Assembly: GCF_030127105.1 (NCBI RefSeq)
Contig: NZ_CP126161.1
Coordinates: forward strand, 3,410,001 to 3,474,000
Length of the DNA: 64,000 nucleotides
Direction: 5' to 3'
Source: Haloarcula pelagica
Lineage (GTDB): Archaea; Halobacteriota; Halobacteria; Halobacteriales; Haloarculaceae
Numbering within the stretch: the stretch's first letter is position 1; each line of letters starts with the position of its first letter. The notes under the pieces are model-generated. The model searched no databases, was not told where the DNA came from, and was given only the letters and a program-made list of their open reading frames with translations. This document shows positions 50,405-59,155 of the stretch, piece by piece. The position numbers were made by a program, and so were the translations under genes.

Positions 50405-51178
50405 ATGAAGCGCGTTCGATTCCGTGACTCCGCGGGGAACGTCCGCGGCGGCCGCTGGACCGTCGAGGACGGCGAGCCTGTCGTCACTGCCGCGGCCGGC
50501 CCGTACGGCCGCATCGCCTTCGGGGACGAGAGCTACGACCCCGACGAGGTCGACATCCTCCCGCCCTGTGAGCCCACGAAAGTCGTCTGTATCGGCCGCA
50601 ACTACGCCGATCACGCCGACGAGATGGCGGAAGAACTCCCGGATCGGCCGATGCTGTTCCTGAAAGCGCCAAACGCGATCGCCTCGCACGGCAACACGCT
50701 CACGCTGCCCTCGGGCAAGGAGCGGATCGACCACGAGGCGGAACTGGGCGTGGTCATCGGCGAGCAGTGCAAGAACGTCTCCGAGTCCGGCGCGATGGAC
50801 GTGGTCGCGGGCTACACCTGCGTCAACGACATCTCGAACCGCGACGACCAGAACCGCGAACAGAACTGGGTCCGCGGGAAGGCCTTCGACAACGCCTGTC
50901 CGATCGGTCCGCTGGTCGCGACCCCGGAACACGTCCCCGAGGACGCCACGATCGAGTGCCGCGTCAACGGTGAGACTCGCCAGTCCTCCTCGCGTGACCA
51001 CCTCATCTTCTCCATCCCGGAACTCATCGCGGAGATCACCGAGTACATGACCCTGGAACCGGGCGACGTGATCGCCACCGGAACGCCCGAAGGCGTCGGG
51101 CCGCTGGCGGACGGTGACACCGTCGAGATCGAGATCGAGGGCGTCGGCACGCTCGAACACTCGGTCAAGATCCCCTGA
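50405..51178 (+). CDS. Fumarylacetoacetate hydrolase family protein
   Basis: 257 residues from MKRVRFRDSAGN. FAH fold: KVVCIGRNYADHADEM, the metal-ligand pair EAELGVVIG, VNDISNRDDQ, then GDVIATGTPEGVGPL. Metal sites (two Glu, one Asp) are in place. It likely hydrolyses or decarboxylates an acylpyruvate-type substrate, as in aromatic breakdown or oxaloacetate tautomer repair; the substrate is not readable. Alternative in-frame Met four codons upstream. Confidence 0.93.
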   Translation: MKRVRFRDSAGNVRGGRWTVEDGEPVVTAAAGPYGRIAFGDESYDPDEVDILPPCEPTKVVCIGRNYADHADEMAEELPDRPMLFLKAPNAIASHGNTLTLPSGKERIDHEAELGVVIGEQCKNVSESGAMDVVAGYTCVNDISNRDDQNREQNWVRGKAFDNACPIGPLVATPEHVPEDATIECRVNGETRQSSSRDHLIFSIPELIAEITEYMTLEPGDVIATGTPEGVGPLADGDTVEIEIEGVGTLEHSVKIP

Positions 51179-51225
51179 CGCGGATAACAACGCATAAGTT
51201 TAGGATCGCCTAATCCTTCGACGAG

Positions 51226-52859
51226 ATGGAGGAGCGCGAGCCGTCCGACCGTGCCGATGTCTGTGTCGTCGGTGCCGGTCCCGCAGGTGCACTCGTCGCC
51301 AGCCGACTCGCCAACGACGGCCACGACGTAGTCGTCCTGGAGGCCGGTCCCCGGTTCGACTTCGAATCGCGCCAAGAGCGCATGGAGCGAGCGATCAGGC
51401 CGGGCGGCAGGGGCGATGTCTGGGAGATGGGGGCGAGCGGGACGCCTACACCTCCGGCGGCGACCGGTTCTACCCGCTCAACGTCACCCGCGTGAAAGGC
51501 GTCGGCGGGTCGACACTGCACTGGCAGGGGATGGTGATGCGGTTCCACCCGACGGATTTCGACGGCGGCCACGAAAACGCAGACCCGGCGTGGCCGATCA
51601 GCTACGAGGACCTCCGGCCCTACTACGCCGAGGTCGAGCGGGCGATGGGGGTCGCCGGCGATGCCGACAACCCGTTCGCACCGTCCCGGGAGAACCCCTA
51701 TCCCATGCCGGGGTTCCCGCCCTCCTACAGCGACTCGCTGTTCGCAGAAGCCTGTGAGTCGCTGGGGATCGCCACCCACTCGGTCCCCAACGCCCGCAAC
51801 TCCGAGGGGTACGACGGTCGGGGCCAGTGTGTCGGCTACGGGACCTGTCAGCCGGTCTGTCCCTCCGGCGCGAAGTACGACGCCAGCGTCCACGCCAGGG
51901 ACGCCGAAGAGGCCGGCGCCCGCATCGTCGATCGCGTGCCAGTCCAGCGCCTGGAGACCGACGGCGAGGGCCGGGTCACCGCCGCCGTCTACGCCACCCC
52001 CGACGGGACCGAGCACCGACAGACGGCCCGGGAGTTCGTCCTGGCCGCCGGCGGCGTCGAGATCCCGCGCCTCCTCTTGCTCTCCCGGTCGGAGGCCCAC
52101 CCGAACGGCCTCGCCAACTCCTCGGGGCTCGTGGGCCGGTACTTCATGGAACACCTCTTTGCCGGTGCCGGCGGCACGCTCGACCGGGAGACCCGCCAGA
52201 ACCACGTCGGCTTCATCACCAGCGAGACCCACCAGTTCTACGACGACCCCGGGCAGGCCGTCGAACACGCCGGCACCGGGGAGACGGTCGTCGAGTCGAC
52301 CGGGGAGTCGTTCTCGCCGATCAAACTTGAGTTCCTGAACTACGCCGGCCCCTCCCCGGTCGAGATCGCCCTCGACGGCGAGACCTGGGGTGACGACCTC
52401 CTCGCCGATCTCCGGTCGGCCTACGGCACCCACATCGCCATGGGCGGACTGGTGGGGCAACCGCCGCGGAAGGAAAACCGTGTGACGCTCGACACCTCCC
52501 GGACCGACGACCACGGGAACCCCGTTCCGGACATCCGGTGGTCGCTGGGATCGCGTGTCAAACGGTCGCTACGCCGGGCCAACGAGATCCAGGTGGCGAT
52601 CCTGCGGGAACTCGGGGCCGAGATCGGCGGTACGGTCGGACCCGAACACACCGGCCCGGCGTACCACCACATGGGGACGACCCGGATGGGGACCGATCCC
52701 GCCGAGAGCGTCGTCACACCCACCCTTCGGACCCACGATCTGACGAACCTCTCGGTCGCGTCCTCGTCGGCGTTCGTCACCGCCGGATCGCTGAACCCGA
52801 CGCTCACGATCGGTGCCCTGGCGTTGAAATGTGCCGACCACGTGGGGCAGCGGCTGTAG
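51226..52859 (+). pseudogene. GMC-family FAD oxidoreductase, frameshifted
   Basis: A glucose-methanol-choline oxidoreductase split in two frames. The 5' part has the FAD motif CVVGAGPAGALVASRL (~13-28). Translation should then continue ERDAYTSGGDRFYPLNVTRVKG in another frame, followed by GVGGSTLHWQGM, a Cys-rich CVGYGTCQPVCPSG insert and the GMC C-terminus HHMGTTRMG ... ASSSAFVTAGSLNPTLT with catalytic His/Asn. The break is at the five G run 51429-51433: one more G would restore a 544-residue protein. Missing base, or a real recent mutation. It likely oxidises an alcohol or sugar. Confidence 0.85.
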
Positions 52860-53308
52860 TAGAGCCCGAGGATCGCCCCGGCGTCGAGCAACAGGAGGAC
52901 TGCCACGACGGCGGCCCCGAGCAGGAACGGCCGCGCCTCGCGGGCCGGTTCCCCGACTTTCTTCCGGTCGAACCCGTCCGTGAGTTTCGACGCGCCGACC
53001 TCGACGAGGCCGGCAAGCAGGAACCACAGCGCGACCATCGTCAAGACGAGGTGGCCCCGTCCGGTGCCGGTCAGCGACTCGGCGGTGTACCGCGTCGCGG
53101 CCATGTGCCCGCCGGTCAACAGCAGCGCCAGCGCGCTCACTCGCGAGACGGTCTTGAGTTTACCCGTTATCGGTTCGAGTGCGCGGACCCGCGCGTTCCC
53201 GTTCATCGCGACCGGCAACACGGCGTAGACGGTAAACAGGACACTCCCCGACCAGAGCCCAGCGAACACGAGGTGGGTTCCGAAGATCGCGGCATCGACA
53301 GTGCTCAT
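52421..53308 (-). CDS. CopD family membrane protein with read-through tail
   Basis: The first ~152 residues are a normal CopD-like protein: helices at ~8-32, 52-70, 86-108 and 130-150, with HLVFAGLWSGS, TGGHMA and DAGAILGLYY. Members handle copper transport in the membrane. There is no stop codon at the usual family end; the frame runs on for ~143 residues antisense to the GMC gene, with atypical composition (Arg/Ser/Pro). I keep the ATG at 53308. The tail may be non-functional, or a stop codon may be lost through sequence error. Confidence 0.6.
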   Translation of the reverse strand: MSTVDAAIFGTHLVFAGLWSGSVLFTVYAVLPVAMNGNARVRALEPITGKLKTVSRVSALALLLTGGHMAATRYTAESLTGTGRGHLVLTMVALWFLLAGLVEVGASKLTDGFDRKKVGEPAREARPFLLGAAVVAVLLLLDAGAILGLYYSRCPTWSAHFNARAPIVSVGFSDPAVTNADEDATERFVRSWVRRVGVTTLSAGSVPIRVVPMWWYAGPVCSGPTVPPISAPSSRRIATWISLARRSDRLTRDPSDHRMSGTGFPWSSVREVSSVTRFSFRGGCPTSPPMAMWVP

Positions 53309-53531
53309 GGGCGGTGGTTGGACGGCACTGTCTTGAACGTCCTGCTTCCGCGCCCGGCGGTCAGGAACCGCCGTCGTCCGAGGGATCGGCTTCCGCGAAC
53401 ACGTCTCGCGCTTCGACGTTCGCGGCGTCGCCTCCGGGGTCGCCGCTGTCGCTATCCGGGCCGTGGTGACCGACGACGGTCCCCGGCCGTCATGTGAAGA
53501 GTTTTCACCGCCGGCGTCACCACGGACAGGT
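53309..53531. other. Intergenic region with possible broken small acidic ORF
   Basis: On the minus strand, 53493 (ATG of MTAG) to 53361 encodes an acidic 43-residue stretch ending VFAEADPSDDGGS in haloarchaeal style, but only if one base is removed from the four-base run at 53481-53484. As it stands the ATG frame stops early. No other gene is evident. The short promoter of the 109-aa gene must lie at the right end. Confidence 0.25.
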
Positions 53532-53861
53532 ATGCCTGGTGACATCGACAACACGGCCGACGCGCTGTCCCGCGTCCGAACGAACGGGAACCTCGATACG
53601 GTCGAGATCACGGACGTGACCGAGGAGGGACACGAGGTCGCGGTCCACATGGAACTCCCCGGCGGCGCGTCCTTCGAACAGTGTTTCAAGCGCCCGCCGG
53701 TCTGGGGCGCCAACTGTGACCTCAAGCGGTTCCTCGACGCCTACGAACTCGCACCGGACGAGGTCGAGGAACTGATCGGGAAGCGCGTCCCGGTCAACCG
53801 CGAGGTCGTCGACGATACGCTCCGGTTCGAGATCGATCTCGACGCGCTGCCCATCGACTAG
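53532..53861 (+). CDS. Haloarchaeal hypothetical protein (109 aa)
   Basis: 109 residues from MPGDIDNTADALSRVRTNGNLDTVEI. A beta-rich first half (VEITDVTEEGHEVAVHMELPGG) with Cys-containing ASFEQCFKRPPVWGANCDLKRFLDAYEL and a helix, then KRVPVNREVVDDTLRFEIDLDALP. Acidic and well biased in codon use, so surely coding. Family unknown to me. It precedes the Azf-like SDR by 40 nt on the same strand. Confidence 0.75.
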   Translation: MPGDIDNTADALSRVRTNGNLDTVEITDVTEEGHEVAVHMELPGGASFEQCFKRPPVWGANCDLKRFLDAYELAPDEVEELIGKRVPVNREVVDDTLRFEIDLDALPID

Positions 53862-53901
53862 ACGGGGGAAGGCCTAACCCGATCCGGACCGCCCGGCCCG
53901 T

Positions 53902-54738
53902 ATGGACGTTCTCATCACTGGCGCACACGGGACCGTCGGGACGGCGATCACCGACCACCTCGGTGACGACGACCGGTACAACTTCACGTTGCTGGACGTG
54001 GACGACGCACCGAGCCCTCACGAGACAGCCGTCGCGGATGTCCGGGCGTACGACGAGATCCGCCCGCACTTCGAGGGACAGGACGCGGTGGTCCACCTGG
54101 CGCTGATCCCCGGGACCGGCGGCCCCGACTCCCGGGCGCTGGGCTGGAACGAGCCACAGGCCGACAACCTCGAAGGCATCCACAACGTCACCGAGGCGGC
54201 CGTCGACGCTGGCCTGGACAGCATCGTCTTCGCCTCCTCGAACCACGCCGTCGGGATGGTCGAGGGACGGAACGCGCCCGACGTGTACCACGACCGGGGT
54301 ATCGTCGCCGGCCACGACGAGCCACACCGTCCCGACTCCCGGTACGGTCTGACGAAGAGCTACGGCGAGGACCTGGGGCGGCTCGCGGCCGAGGCACACG
54401 AGATCAGCTTCTACGGTCTCCGTCTCGGCGCGATCCGGGATCCGGCGTACGACCACCCGTACGGCGACGCCGAACGAGGTGTCGACGAGGGCCGTTGGGA
54501 GCGGGGCAGCGACGCCTACGAGGAACAGGTCGCACGCATGAAAGGGCTCTGGCAGTCCCGCCGCGATCTGGCCCACATGGTCGCGTGCTGTCTCGACGAC
54601 GAGTCGGTCGAGTGGGACCACTTCTACGGCGTCAGTGGCAACGAGCGCCGCTGGCTCGACGACCTCGAACACGCCCGGGAGACGATCGGCTACGAGCCCC
54701 AGGACGACGGCGAGCAGTGGGACGGCCCGCCGGCGTGA
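53902..54738 (+). CDS. Extended SDR, Azf-like glucose-6-phosphate/uronate dehydrogenase family
   Basis: 278 residues. Rossmann start MDVLITGAHGTVGTAI, catalytic Ser in VFASSNHAVGM and YxxxK in SRYGLTKSYGED. The pattern resembles the archaeal zwischenferment Azf of Haloferax and the uronate dehydrogenase/NAD-epimerase group rather than the nucleotide-sugar epimerases. Which sugar is oxidised is not certain from sequence. Full length; no further gene of an oxidative pentose pathway is nearby. Confidence 0.85.
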   Translation: MDVLITGAHGTVGTAITDHLGDDDRYNFTLLDVDDAPSPHETAVADVRAYDEIRPHFEGQDAVVHLALIPGTGGPDSRALGWNEPQADNLEGIHNVTEAAVDAGLDSIVFASSNHAVGMVEGRNAPDVYHDRGIVAGHDEPHRPDSRYGLTKSYGEDLGRLAAEAHEISFYGLRLGAIRDPAYDHPYGDAERGVDEGRWERGSDAYEEQVARMKGLWQSRRDLAHMVACCLDDESVEWDHFYGVSGNERRWLDDLEHARETIGYEPQDDGEQWDGPPA

Positions 54739-54769
54739 GTGTGACCGCAGTCCTGTGAACGAACGTGAA

Positions 54770-54780
54770 GATTTATCTAC
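54770..54780 (+). promoter_or_regulatory. TATA box upstream of the small zinc-finger gene
   Basis: ATTTATCTAC about 27 nt before the ATG at 54802, consistent with a leaderless transcript for the 68-residue protein. Confidence 0.4.
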
Positions 54781-54801
54781 CGAAGCGTGGTATCGTATGT
54801 C

Positions 54802-55008
54802 ATGGCAACGAACCGTAAGGGCGGCTCGTCACCGCTGGCACGTATCCAGAACCGCTACGAGGGAACCAAAAAGAAGTGCCCGGAGTGTGGGTTCGTCGAC
54901 GAGGCGGGCAACTGGGACAGCCGGACCAACGGCGGCAAGATCGTCTACCGCCACACCTGCCCGAGCTGTGACGCCGAGCGCGAGCACACGTTCTCGATCC
55001 TCGGATAG
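54802..55008 (+). CDS. Small zinc-finger protein (HVO_0649-like)
   Basis: 68 residues starting MATNRKGGSSPLARIQNRYEG. Two CxxC pairs (CPECG and CPSCD) form one zinc site with a beta-hairpin between. The N-terminal RKGGSSPLARIQ and the overall length match the haloarchaeal HVO_0649 family zinc-finger proteins, as I recall them. Micro zinc-finger proteins of this class influence stress and biofilm traits in Haloferax; the role of this one is unknown. Confidence 0.75.
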   Translation: MATNRKGGSSPLARIQNRYEGTKKKCPECGFVDEAGNWDSRTNGGKIVYRHTCPSCDAEREHTFSILG

Positions 55009-55071
55009 CCCCGTCCCGTCGAGCCAGCCCAGGTGGTCACTCTTAAGCCGCCCCACCCGCTTGGCACATCC

Positions 55072-56154
55072 ATGGAGCCACGCGATCTCTCGTCGCACAC
55101 GGTCTACCGGGCGGGCCGCGGTATCGAAGAAGTCGCCCGGGAACTGGGGGTCGAGCCCGACGACCTCGTGAAACTCGCGTCCAACGAGAACATGTTCGGG
55201 CCGAGTCCCGCCGCCGTCGACGCGATCCGGGAGTCGGCCGCCGGGATGCACTCGTACCCGAAGGCCTCCCACGCGGACCTCGTGGCGAGGGTTGCCGACC
55301 ACTGGGACTGCGAGGACGAGCAGGTCTGGCTCGGGAACGGCGGTGACGGGGCGCTCGACTGTCTCGCCCGGGCGATGCTGGACCCGGGCCAGCGCGTGCT
55401 GGTGCCCGATCCCGGTTTCGCCTACTACCCGATGAGCGCCCGCTACCACCACGGGACCGTCGCCGAGTACACCCTCTCGAAGGCCGACGACTTCGCACAG
55501 ACGGCCGAGACGGTCCTGAAAGATTACGACGGCGAGCGGATCGTCTACCTAACCAGCCCGCACAACCCGACCGGCGCGGAGTTCTCGACGGACGCCGTCC
55601 GAGAGATCGCCGAGGAGACCGACGAGCAGACCCTCGTCGTCGTCGACGAGGCCTACGGGGAGTTCTCCGACCGGCCGAGCAAACGATCGCTGCTCGACGA
55701 CCGCGACGACGTGGCGATCCTCCGGACGTTCTCGAAGGCCTACGGACTGGCGGGGGTCCGGATCGGCTACGCGCTGGTCCCCGAATCGTGGGCCGACGCC
55801 TACGCCCGGATCAACACGCCGTTCTCGGCGAGCGAACTCGCCTGCCGGGCGGCGCTTGCGGCGATGGACGACGACGAACACGTCCGCAAGTCCGTCGAGA
55901 CGGCCGCCTGGGCCCGGGAGTACATGCACGACGAACTCGCGGCCGACACCTGGGAGAGCGCCGGCAACTTCGTGCTCGCGTCGGTCGGCGACGCCGACGC
56001 CGTCGCGGAGGCGGCACAGGAGGCCGGCGTCATCCTCCGGGACTGCTCTTCCTTTGGCCTGCCAGAGTGCGTCCGGATCACCTGTGGCACGCGCGAGGAC
56101 ACGCGCCGAGCCGTCGAGACGCTCAACGAGATTCTCGGGGTGACAGAGGCGTGA
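55072..56154 (+). CDS. hisC: Histidinol-phosphate aminotransferase
   Basis: 360 residues, PLP fold I. Motifs LASNENMFGPSPAAVDAI, YLTSPHNPTGAEFS, VVVDEAYGEFSD and the PLP-Lys segment TFSKAYGLAGVRIGY, plus the C-terminal RITCGTREDTRRAVETL. It transaminates imidazole-acetol phosphate in histidine synthesis; no other his gene is in the window. The AK6 gene starts at its stop (GTGA overlap), followed by a CDP-alcohol transferase, a set of unrelated genes in one transcript. Confidence 0.94.
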   Translation: MEPRDLSSHTVYRAGRGIEEVARELGVEPDDLVKLASNENMFGPSPAAVDAIRESAAGMHSYPKASHADLVARVADHWDCEDEQVWLGNGGDGALDCLARAMLDPGQRVLVPDPGFAYYPMSARYHHGTVAEYTLSKADDFAQTAETVLKDYDGERIVYLTSPHNPTGAEFSTDAVREIAEETDEQTLVVVDEAYGEFSDRPSKRSLLDDRDDVAILRTFSKAYGLAGVRIGYALVPESWADAYARINTPFSASELACRAALAAMDDDEHVRKSVETAAWAREYMHDELAADTWESAGNFVLASVGDADAVAEAAQEAGVILRDCSSFGLPECVRITCGTREDTRRAVETLNEILGVTEA

Positions 56155-56657
56155 GGGTCGCAGTGACGGGCACGCCCGGGACGGGCAAGACCACGGCGAC
56201 GGAGCGACTCGACACCGATCTCGACGTAGTCCACCTCAACGACGTTGTCACCTCGGAGGGGTTCTCGACGGGCCGCGACGAGGAACGCGGGAGTCTCGTC
56301 GCCGACCTGGACGCGGTGGCCGACTGGCTCGACGGGCGCGACGACGTTGTCTTCGAATCACACCTGGCACACCACTTCGACGCCGACCGGGTGATCGTCC
56401 TCCGTGCCCACCCCGAGACGGTCGCGGCCCGCCTTCGGGGGCGGGGCGACGAAGAGGCGAAGGCAGCCGAGAACGCCGAATCGGAGGCGTTGGACGTGAT
56501 CCTCTCGGAGGCCGTCGACCGCCACGGGATCGACTCGGTCTACGAGGTCGTCACGACCGACCGCGACCCCGACGAGGTGGCGGCAGCCATCGAGGCCGTG
56601 CTCCGCGGCGAGCGTGACCCGAGCGCCGGCACCGTCTCGTACGTCGAGTGGCTATGA
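56151..56657 (+). CDS. AK6/Fap7-like adenylate kinase
   Basis: 168 residues from a GTG start overlapping the hisC stop (GTGA). P-loop TGTPGTGKTTATERL (residues ~6-20). Then HLNDVVTSEGF, VFESHLAHHF with the catalytic/base-binding region, VIVLRAHPETVAARLRGRG and a long helix EAKAAENAESEALDVILSEA. This is the archaeal AK6 (Fap7/hCINAP) family: adenylate kinase with a role in small-subunit ribosome assembly in eukaryotes. Full length. Confidence 0.9.
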   Translation: MRVAVTGTPGTGKTTATERLDTDLDVVHLNDVVTSEGFSTGRDEERGSLVADLDAVADWLDGRDDVVFESHLAHHFDADRVIVLRAHPETVAARLRGRGDEEAKAAENAESEALDVILSEAVDRHGIDSVYEVVTTDRDPDEVAAAIEAVLRGERDPSAGTVSYVEWL

Positions 56658-57262
56658 CACTGGACAGGTTCAGACCGCTCGCCGACCGTGCGCTGGGGCC
56701 GTTCGTCAGCGCCGCCCGCATGACCGGGCTCTCTCCCGACGGCGTGAGCGTCATCGCCTTCCTGCTGGCTGTCGGTGCCGGCGGCGCCTACGGCGTGGCG
56801 GCACGGGACCCGCTGCTGTACGTCCTCGGTGCCTTTCTGGTCCTGGGGAACGGCTGGCTCGACCTCGTCGACGGCGCGCTCGCCCGGGAACTCGACGTTG
56901 CCTCCTCGGGTGGTGACCTGCTCGATCACGTCCTCGACAGGTACGCCGATATCGCGATCATCGTCGGCCTGGCCGCGGGGATCGGCCAGTGGGCGCTCGG
57001 CATCGCCGCCGTCACGGGCGTGTTGATGACCTCGTACCTCGGCACCCAGGCCGAAGCCGTCGGCCTGGATCGGGTGTACGGCGGCCTGCTCGGCCGGGCC
57101 GACCGGCTGGCGCTCGTCGGCGTCGTCACCGGCGTGGTCGCGTTCGTCCAGCCCGAGGTCGCGGGGCTCTCGCTCGTCGGCTGGCTGCTGGTCGTCTTCG
57201 CCCTGGTGGGTCATCTCACCGCCGTCCAGCGGTTCTATCACTCGATGCGCGCGCTGGACTGA
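56654..57262 (+). CDS. CDP-alcohol phosphatidyltransferase (archaetidylinositol-phosphate synthase-like)
   Basis: 202 residues, five or six helices. The signature D-x2-D-G-x2-A-R-x8-G-x3-D-x3-D is present from DLVDGALAREL to LLDHVLDRYAD. It transfers a phospho-alcohol to CDP-activated archaeal lipid to make a phospholipid head group; the alcohol is probably inositol phosphate or glycerol phosphate, but not certain. Starts within the last codons of the AK6 gene (4-nt overlap). Confidence 0.9.
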   Translation: MTLDRFRPLADRALGPFVSAARMTGLSPDGVSVIAFLLAVGAGGAYGVAARDPLLYVLGAFLVLGNGWLDLVDGALARELDVASSGGDLLDHVLDRYADIAIIVGLAAGIGQWALGIAAVTGVLMTSYLGTQAEAVGLDRVYGGLLGRADRLALVGVVTGVVAFVQPEVAGLSLVGWLLVVFALVGHLTAVQRFYHSMRALD

Positions 57263-57278
57263 CAGGGCGGCCGGCACA

Positions 57279-57290
57279 CCATTTATACCC
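57279..57290 (+). promoter_or_regulatory. TATA box of the MBF1 gene
   Basis: CCATTTATACCC, a near-consensus haloarchaeal TATA element about 27 nt upstream of the ATG at 57312. It fits a leaderless transcript and makes the MBF1 gene independent of the hisC operon. Confidence 0.55.
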
Positions 57291-57311
57291 TCCCCTCTCC
57301 AACCCGGCAGT

Positions 57312-57839
57312 ATGGTCCAGTGCGAGATGTGCGGCAAGGAGGTCTCGTCTCCGAACCGCGTCAAGATCGAGGGCGCTGAACTCGATGTCTGTGACGAGTG
57401 TACCGACTTCGGCACGGAGGTCAAAACCGAGGACAGCTCCTCGACATCGACGAAGTATTCGACATCCTCCAGCGGGTCGAGCGGGTCGTCCTCGTCCTCA
57501 CAGTCGAGCTCGTCCAGTTCCGGCGGGTCGAGCCGTCGCCGCGACATGTTCGACGAGATGGACGAGGTGGCCCAGGACTACGACCAGCGGATCCGGGAGG
57601 CCCGCGAGTCAAGCGGGATGAGCCAGGAGGACCTCGCACGGAAGCTCAACGAGAAGGCAAGTCTCATCCGGAAACTCGAACGCGGCGACACGCTCCCGAC
57701 CGACGAGATCCAGAAGAAACTCGAACGCGAACTGGGGATCTCGCTGAGCGAAGGCGGCAGTAGCGAGGAGACCGAGTGGTCGAGCGGTAGCAGCCAGGGG
57801 AGCTACACGCTCGGCGATGTCGTCGAACGCAAGGACTAG
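57312..57839 (+). CDS. Multiprotein-bridging-factor MBF1 family protein
   Basis: 175 residues. N-terminal zinc ribbon (Cys4, Cys7, Cys27, Cys30). Then a striking serine-rich linker (~42-74, more than 70% Ser) and a helix-turn-helix of the MBF1/HTH_3 type: SGMSQEDLARKLNEKASLIRKLERG (~104-128). The tail is again Ser/Glu-rich. MBF1 bridges transcription factors and is also ribosome-associated in archaea. The Ser linker is much longer than is typical as I recall the family. Stop overlaps the convergent HalX gene by 4 nt. Confidence 0.93.
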   Translation: MVQCEMCGKEVSSPNRVKIEGAELDVCDECTDFGTEVKTEDSSSTSTKYSTSSSGSSGSSSSSQSSSSSSGGSSRRRDMFDEMDEVAQDYDQRIREARESSGMSQEDLARKLNEKASLIRKLERGDTLPTDEIQKKLERELGISLSEGGSSEETEWSSGSSQGSYTLGDVVERKD

Positions 57840-58399
57840 AGTCTGAGGTCTTCCTCTTCTACGTCGAGTTCGTTCGCGAGCGAGTCGACGTTCGTCTCGA
57901 TGTCGCTGATCTCCGACTGGAGCCGGTGGTACTGGTCGCTCTCGCGGAGTTCCGATTCGGTCTTCTCCAGTTGTAAGACGTTGCGCTTGAGTTTCTTCGT
58001 CGTCAGTTGCCGGAGCTGCTCGTTGTAGTCCGAAATCATCTCCAGCCGTTCGACGACTTCGATCAGCTCACCGCGGGTGACCGGTTTCACGATGTAGTCG
58101 TCGACGCCCATATCGATGATCTCGAAGTCGGGGTTCACCGCCGTGACCATCGCGATCCGGCAGGGGAAGTTCCTGTCCTCGATCTCGGCGAGGACTTCGT
58201 TGCCCGAGACGACGGGCATCCGCCGGTCCAGAAGCACGATGTCGGGCTCGCGGTCGAGGCGTTCGAGCGCCTCTTCACCGCCGTAGGCCGTCACCACGTC
58301 GTACTCCGCCGCCGCGAGATAGTCGGTGTACAGGTCTGCCAGATGCTGTTCGTCCTCGACGATCAGGACTGTCGGTGGTCCCCCGGAGCCACGGTTCAC
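57836..58399 (-). CDS. Response regulator with HalX domain
   Basis: 187 residues from a GTG start ([20 protein letters not shown]). Receiver domain: acidic pocket ED (15-16), phospho-acceptor Asp58 in IVLLDRRMP, Thr85 and Lys105 in [10 protein letters not shown]-terminal ~115-187 is the helical HalX domain ([22 protein letters not shown]). The family is haloarchaeal and acts without a classic DNA-binding domain. No kinase gene is adjacent. A TATA-like TATTAAG at ~58431-58437 lies about 33 nt upstream. Confidence 0.9.
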   Translation of the reverse strand: MNRGSGGPPTVLIVEDEQHLADLYTDYLAAAEYDVVTAYGGEEALERLDREPDIVLLDRRMPVVSGNEVLAEIEDRNFPCRIAMVTAVNPDFEIIDMGVDDYIVKPVTRGELIEVVERLEMISDYNEQLRQLTTKKLKRNVLQLEKTESELRESDQYHRLQSEISDIETNVDSLANELDVEEEDLRL

Positions 58400-58501
58400 G
58401 GTTCGATAACTGGTGACGACGCGGACCGTCTTAATACCCCCAGCTTCCGTGTGGCTCCGTACCGCACAACCTATTTGACTGCCGGCCGAGGTGATAGTCG
58501 T

Positions 58502-59149
58502 ATGTTCGTTCTGGTCAATCTGAAGGCGTATCCGTGCGATCCGATCGAGGTAGCGACCGCCGCAGCCGACGTGAGCGACGACTCCGGCGTCCGCGTCGCG
58601 GTCGCACCCCAGGCGGCCCACATCGAGTCGGTCGCCGAGACGGGCGTCGAGACGTGGGCACAGCACGTCAGCCCCGTCGAGCACGGCAGCCACACCGGGA
58701 GTACGCTGGCCGAGGCGGTCGCCGACGCCGGCGCCGTCGGCACGCTGTTGAACCACTCCGAGAACCGACTCAAACTCGCCGACATCGACGGCTCCCTGGA
58801 CGCCGCCGATCGGGTCGACCTGGAGACGATCGTCTGTGCCAACAACCCCGCACAGATCGGTGCCGCCGCGGCGCTCGGCCCGGACGCCGTCGCCGTCGAG
58901 CCGCCGGAACTCATCGGCACCGGGACGCCGGTCAGCAAGGCCGACCCCGACATCGTCACCGGTGCCGTCGACGCGGCCGCACGGGTCGACGGCGACGTGG
59001 ACGTGCTGTGTGGCGCGGGTATCTCTACCGGGGAAGACCTCGTCTCCGCGAGCGATCTGGGCGCGACCGGCGTCCTGCTGGCGAGCGGTGTCGCGAAGGC
59101 CGACGACCCCCGTGCCGCGCTAGAAGACCTCGTCGAGCCGCTGGTCTGA
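58502..59149 (+). CDS. tpiA: Triosephosphate isomerase
   Basis: 215 residues, the short archaeal [12 protein letters not shown] with the active-site Lys, [12 protein letters not shown], the catalytic-His motif LLNHSENRL, then the Glu motif [11 protein letters not shown] and the phosphate loops [11 protein letters not shown] and [11 protein letters not shown]. It interconverts glyceraldehyde-3-phosphate and DHAP in glycolysis and gluconeogenesis. Divergent from the HalX gene, convergent with the herA-like gene; no pathway partner is next to it. Confidence 0.96.
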   Translation: MFVLVNLKAYPCDPIEVATAAADVSDDSGVRVAVAPQAAHIESVAETGVETWAQHVSPVEHGSHTGSTLAEAVADAGAVGTLLNHSENRLKLADIDGSLDAADRVDLETIVCANNPAQIGAAAALGPDAVAVEPPELIGTGTPVSKADPDIVTGAVDAAARVDGDVDVLCGAGISTGEDLVSASDLGATGVLLASGVAKADDPRAALEDLVEPLV

Positions 59150-59155
59150 CGGCTC

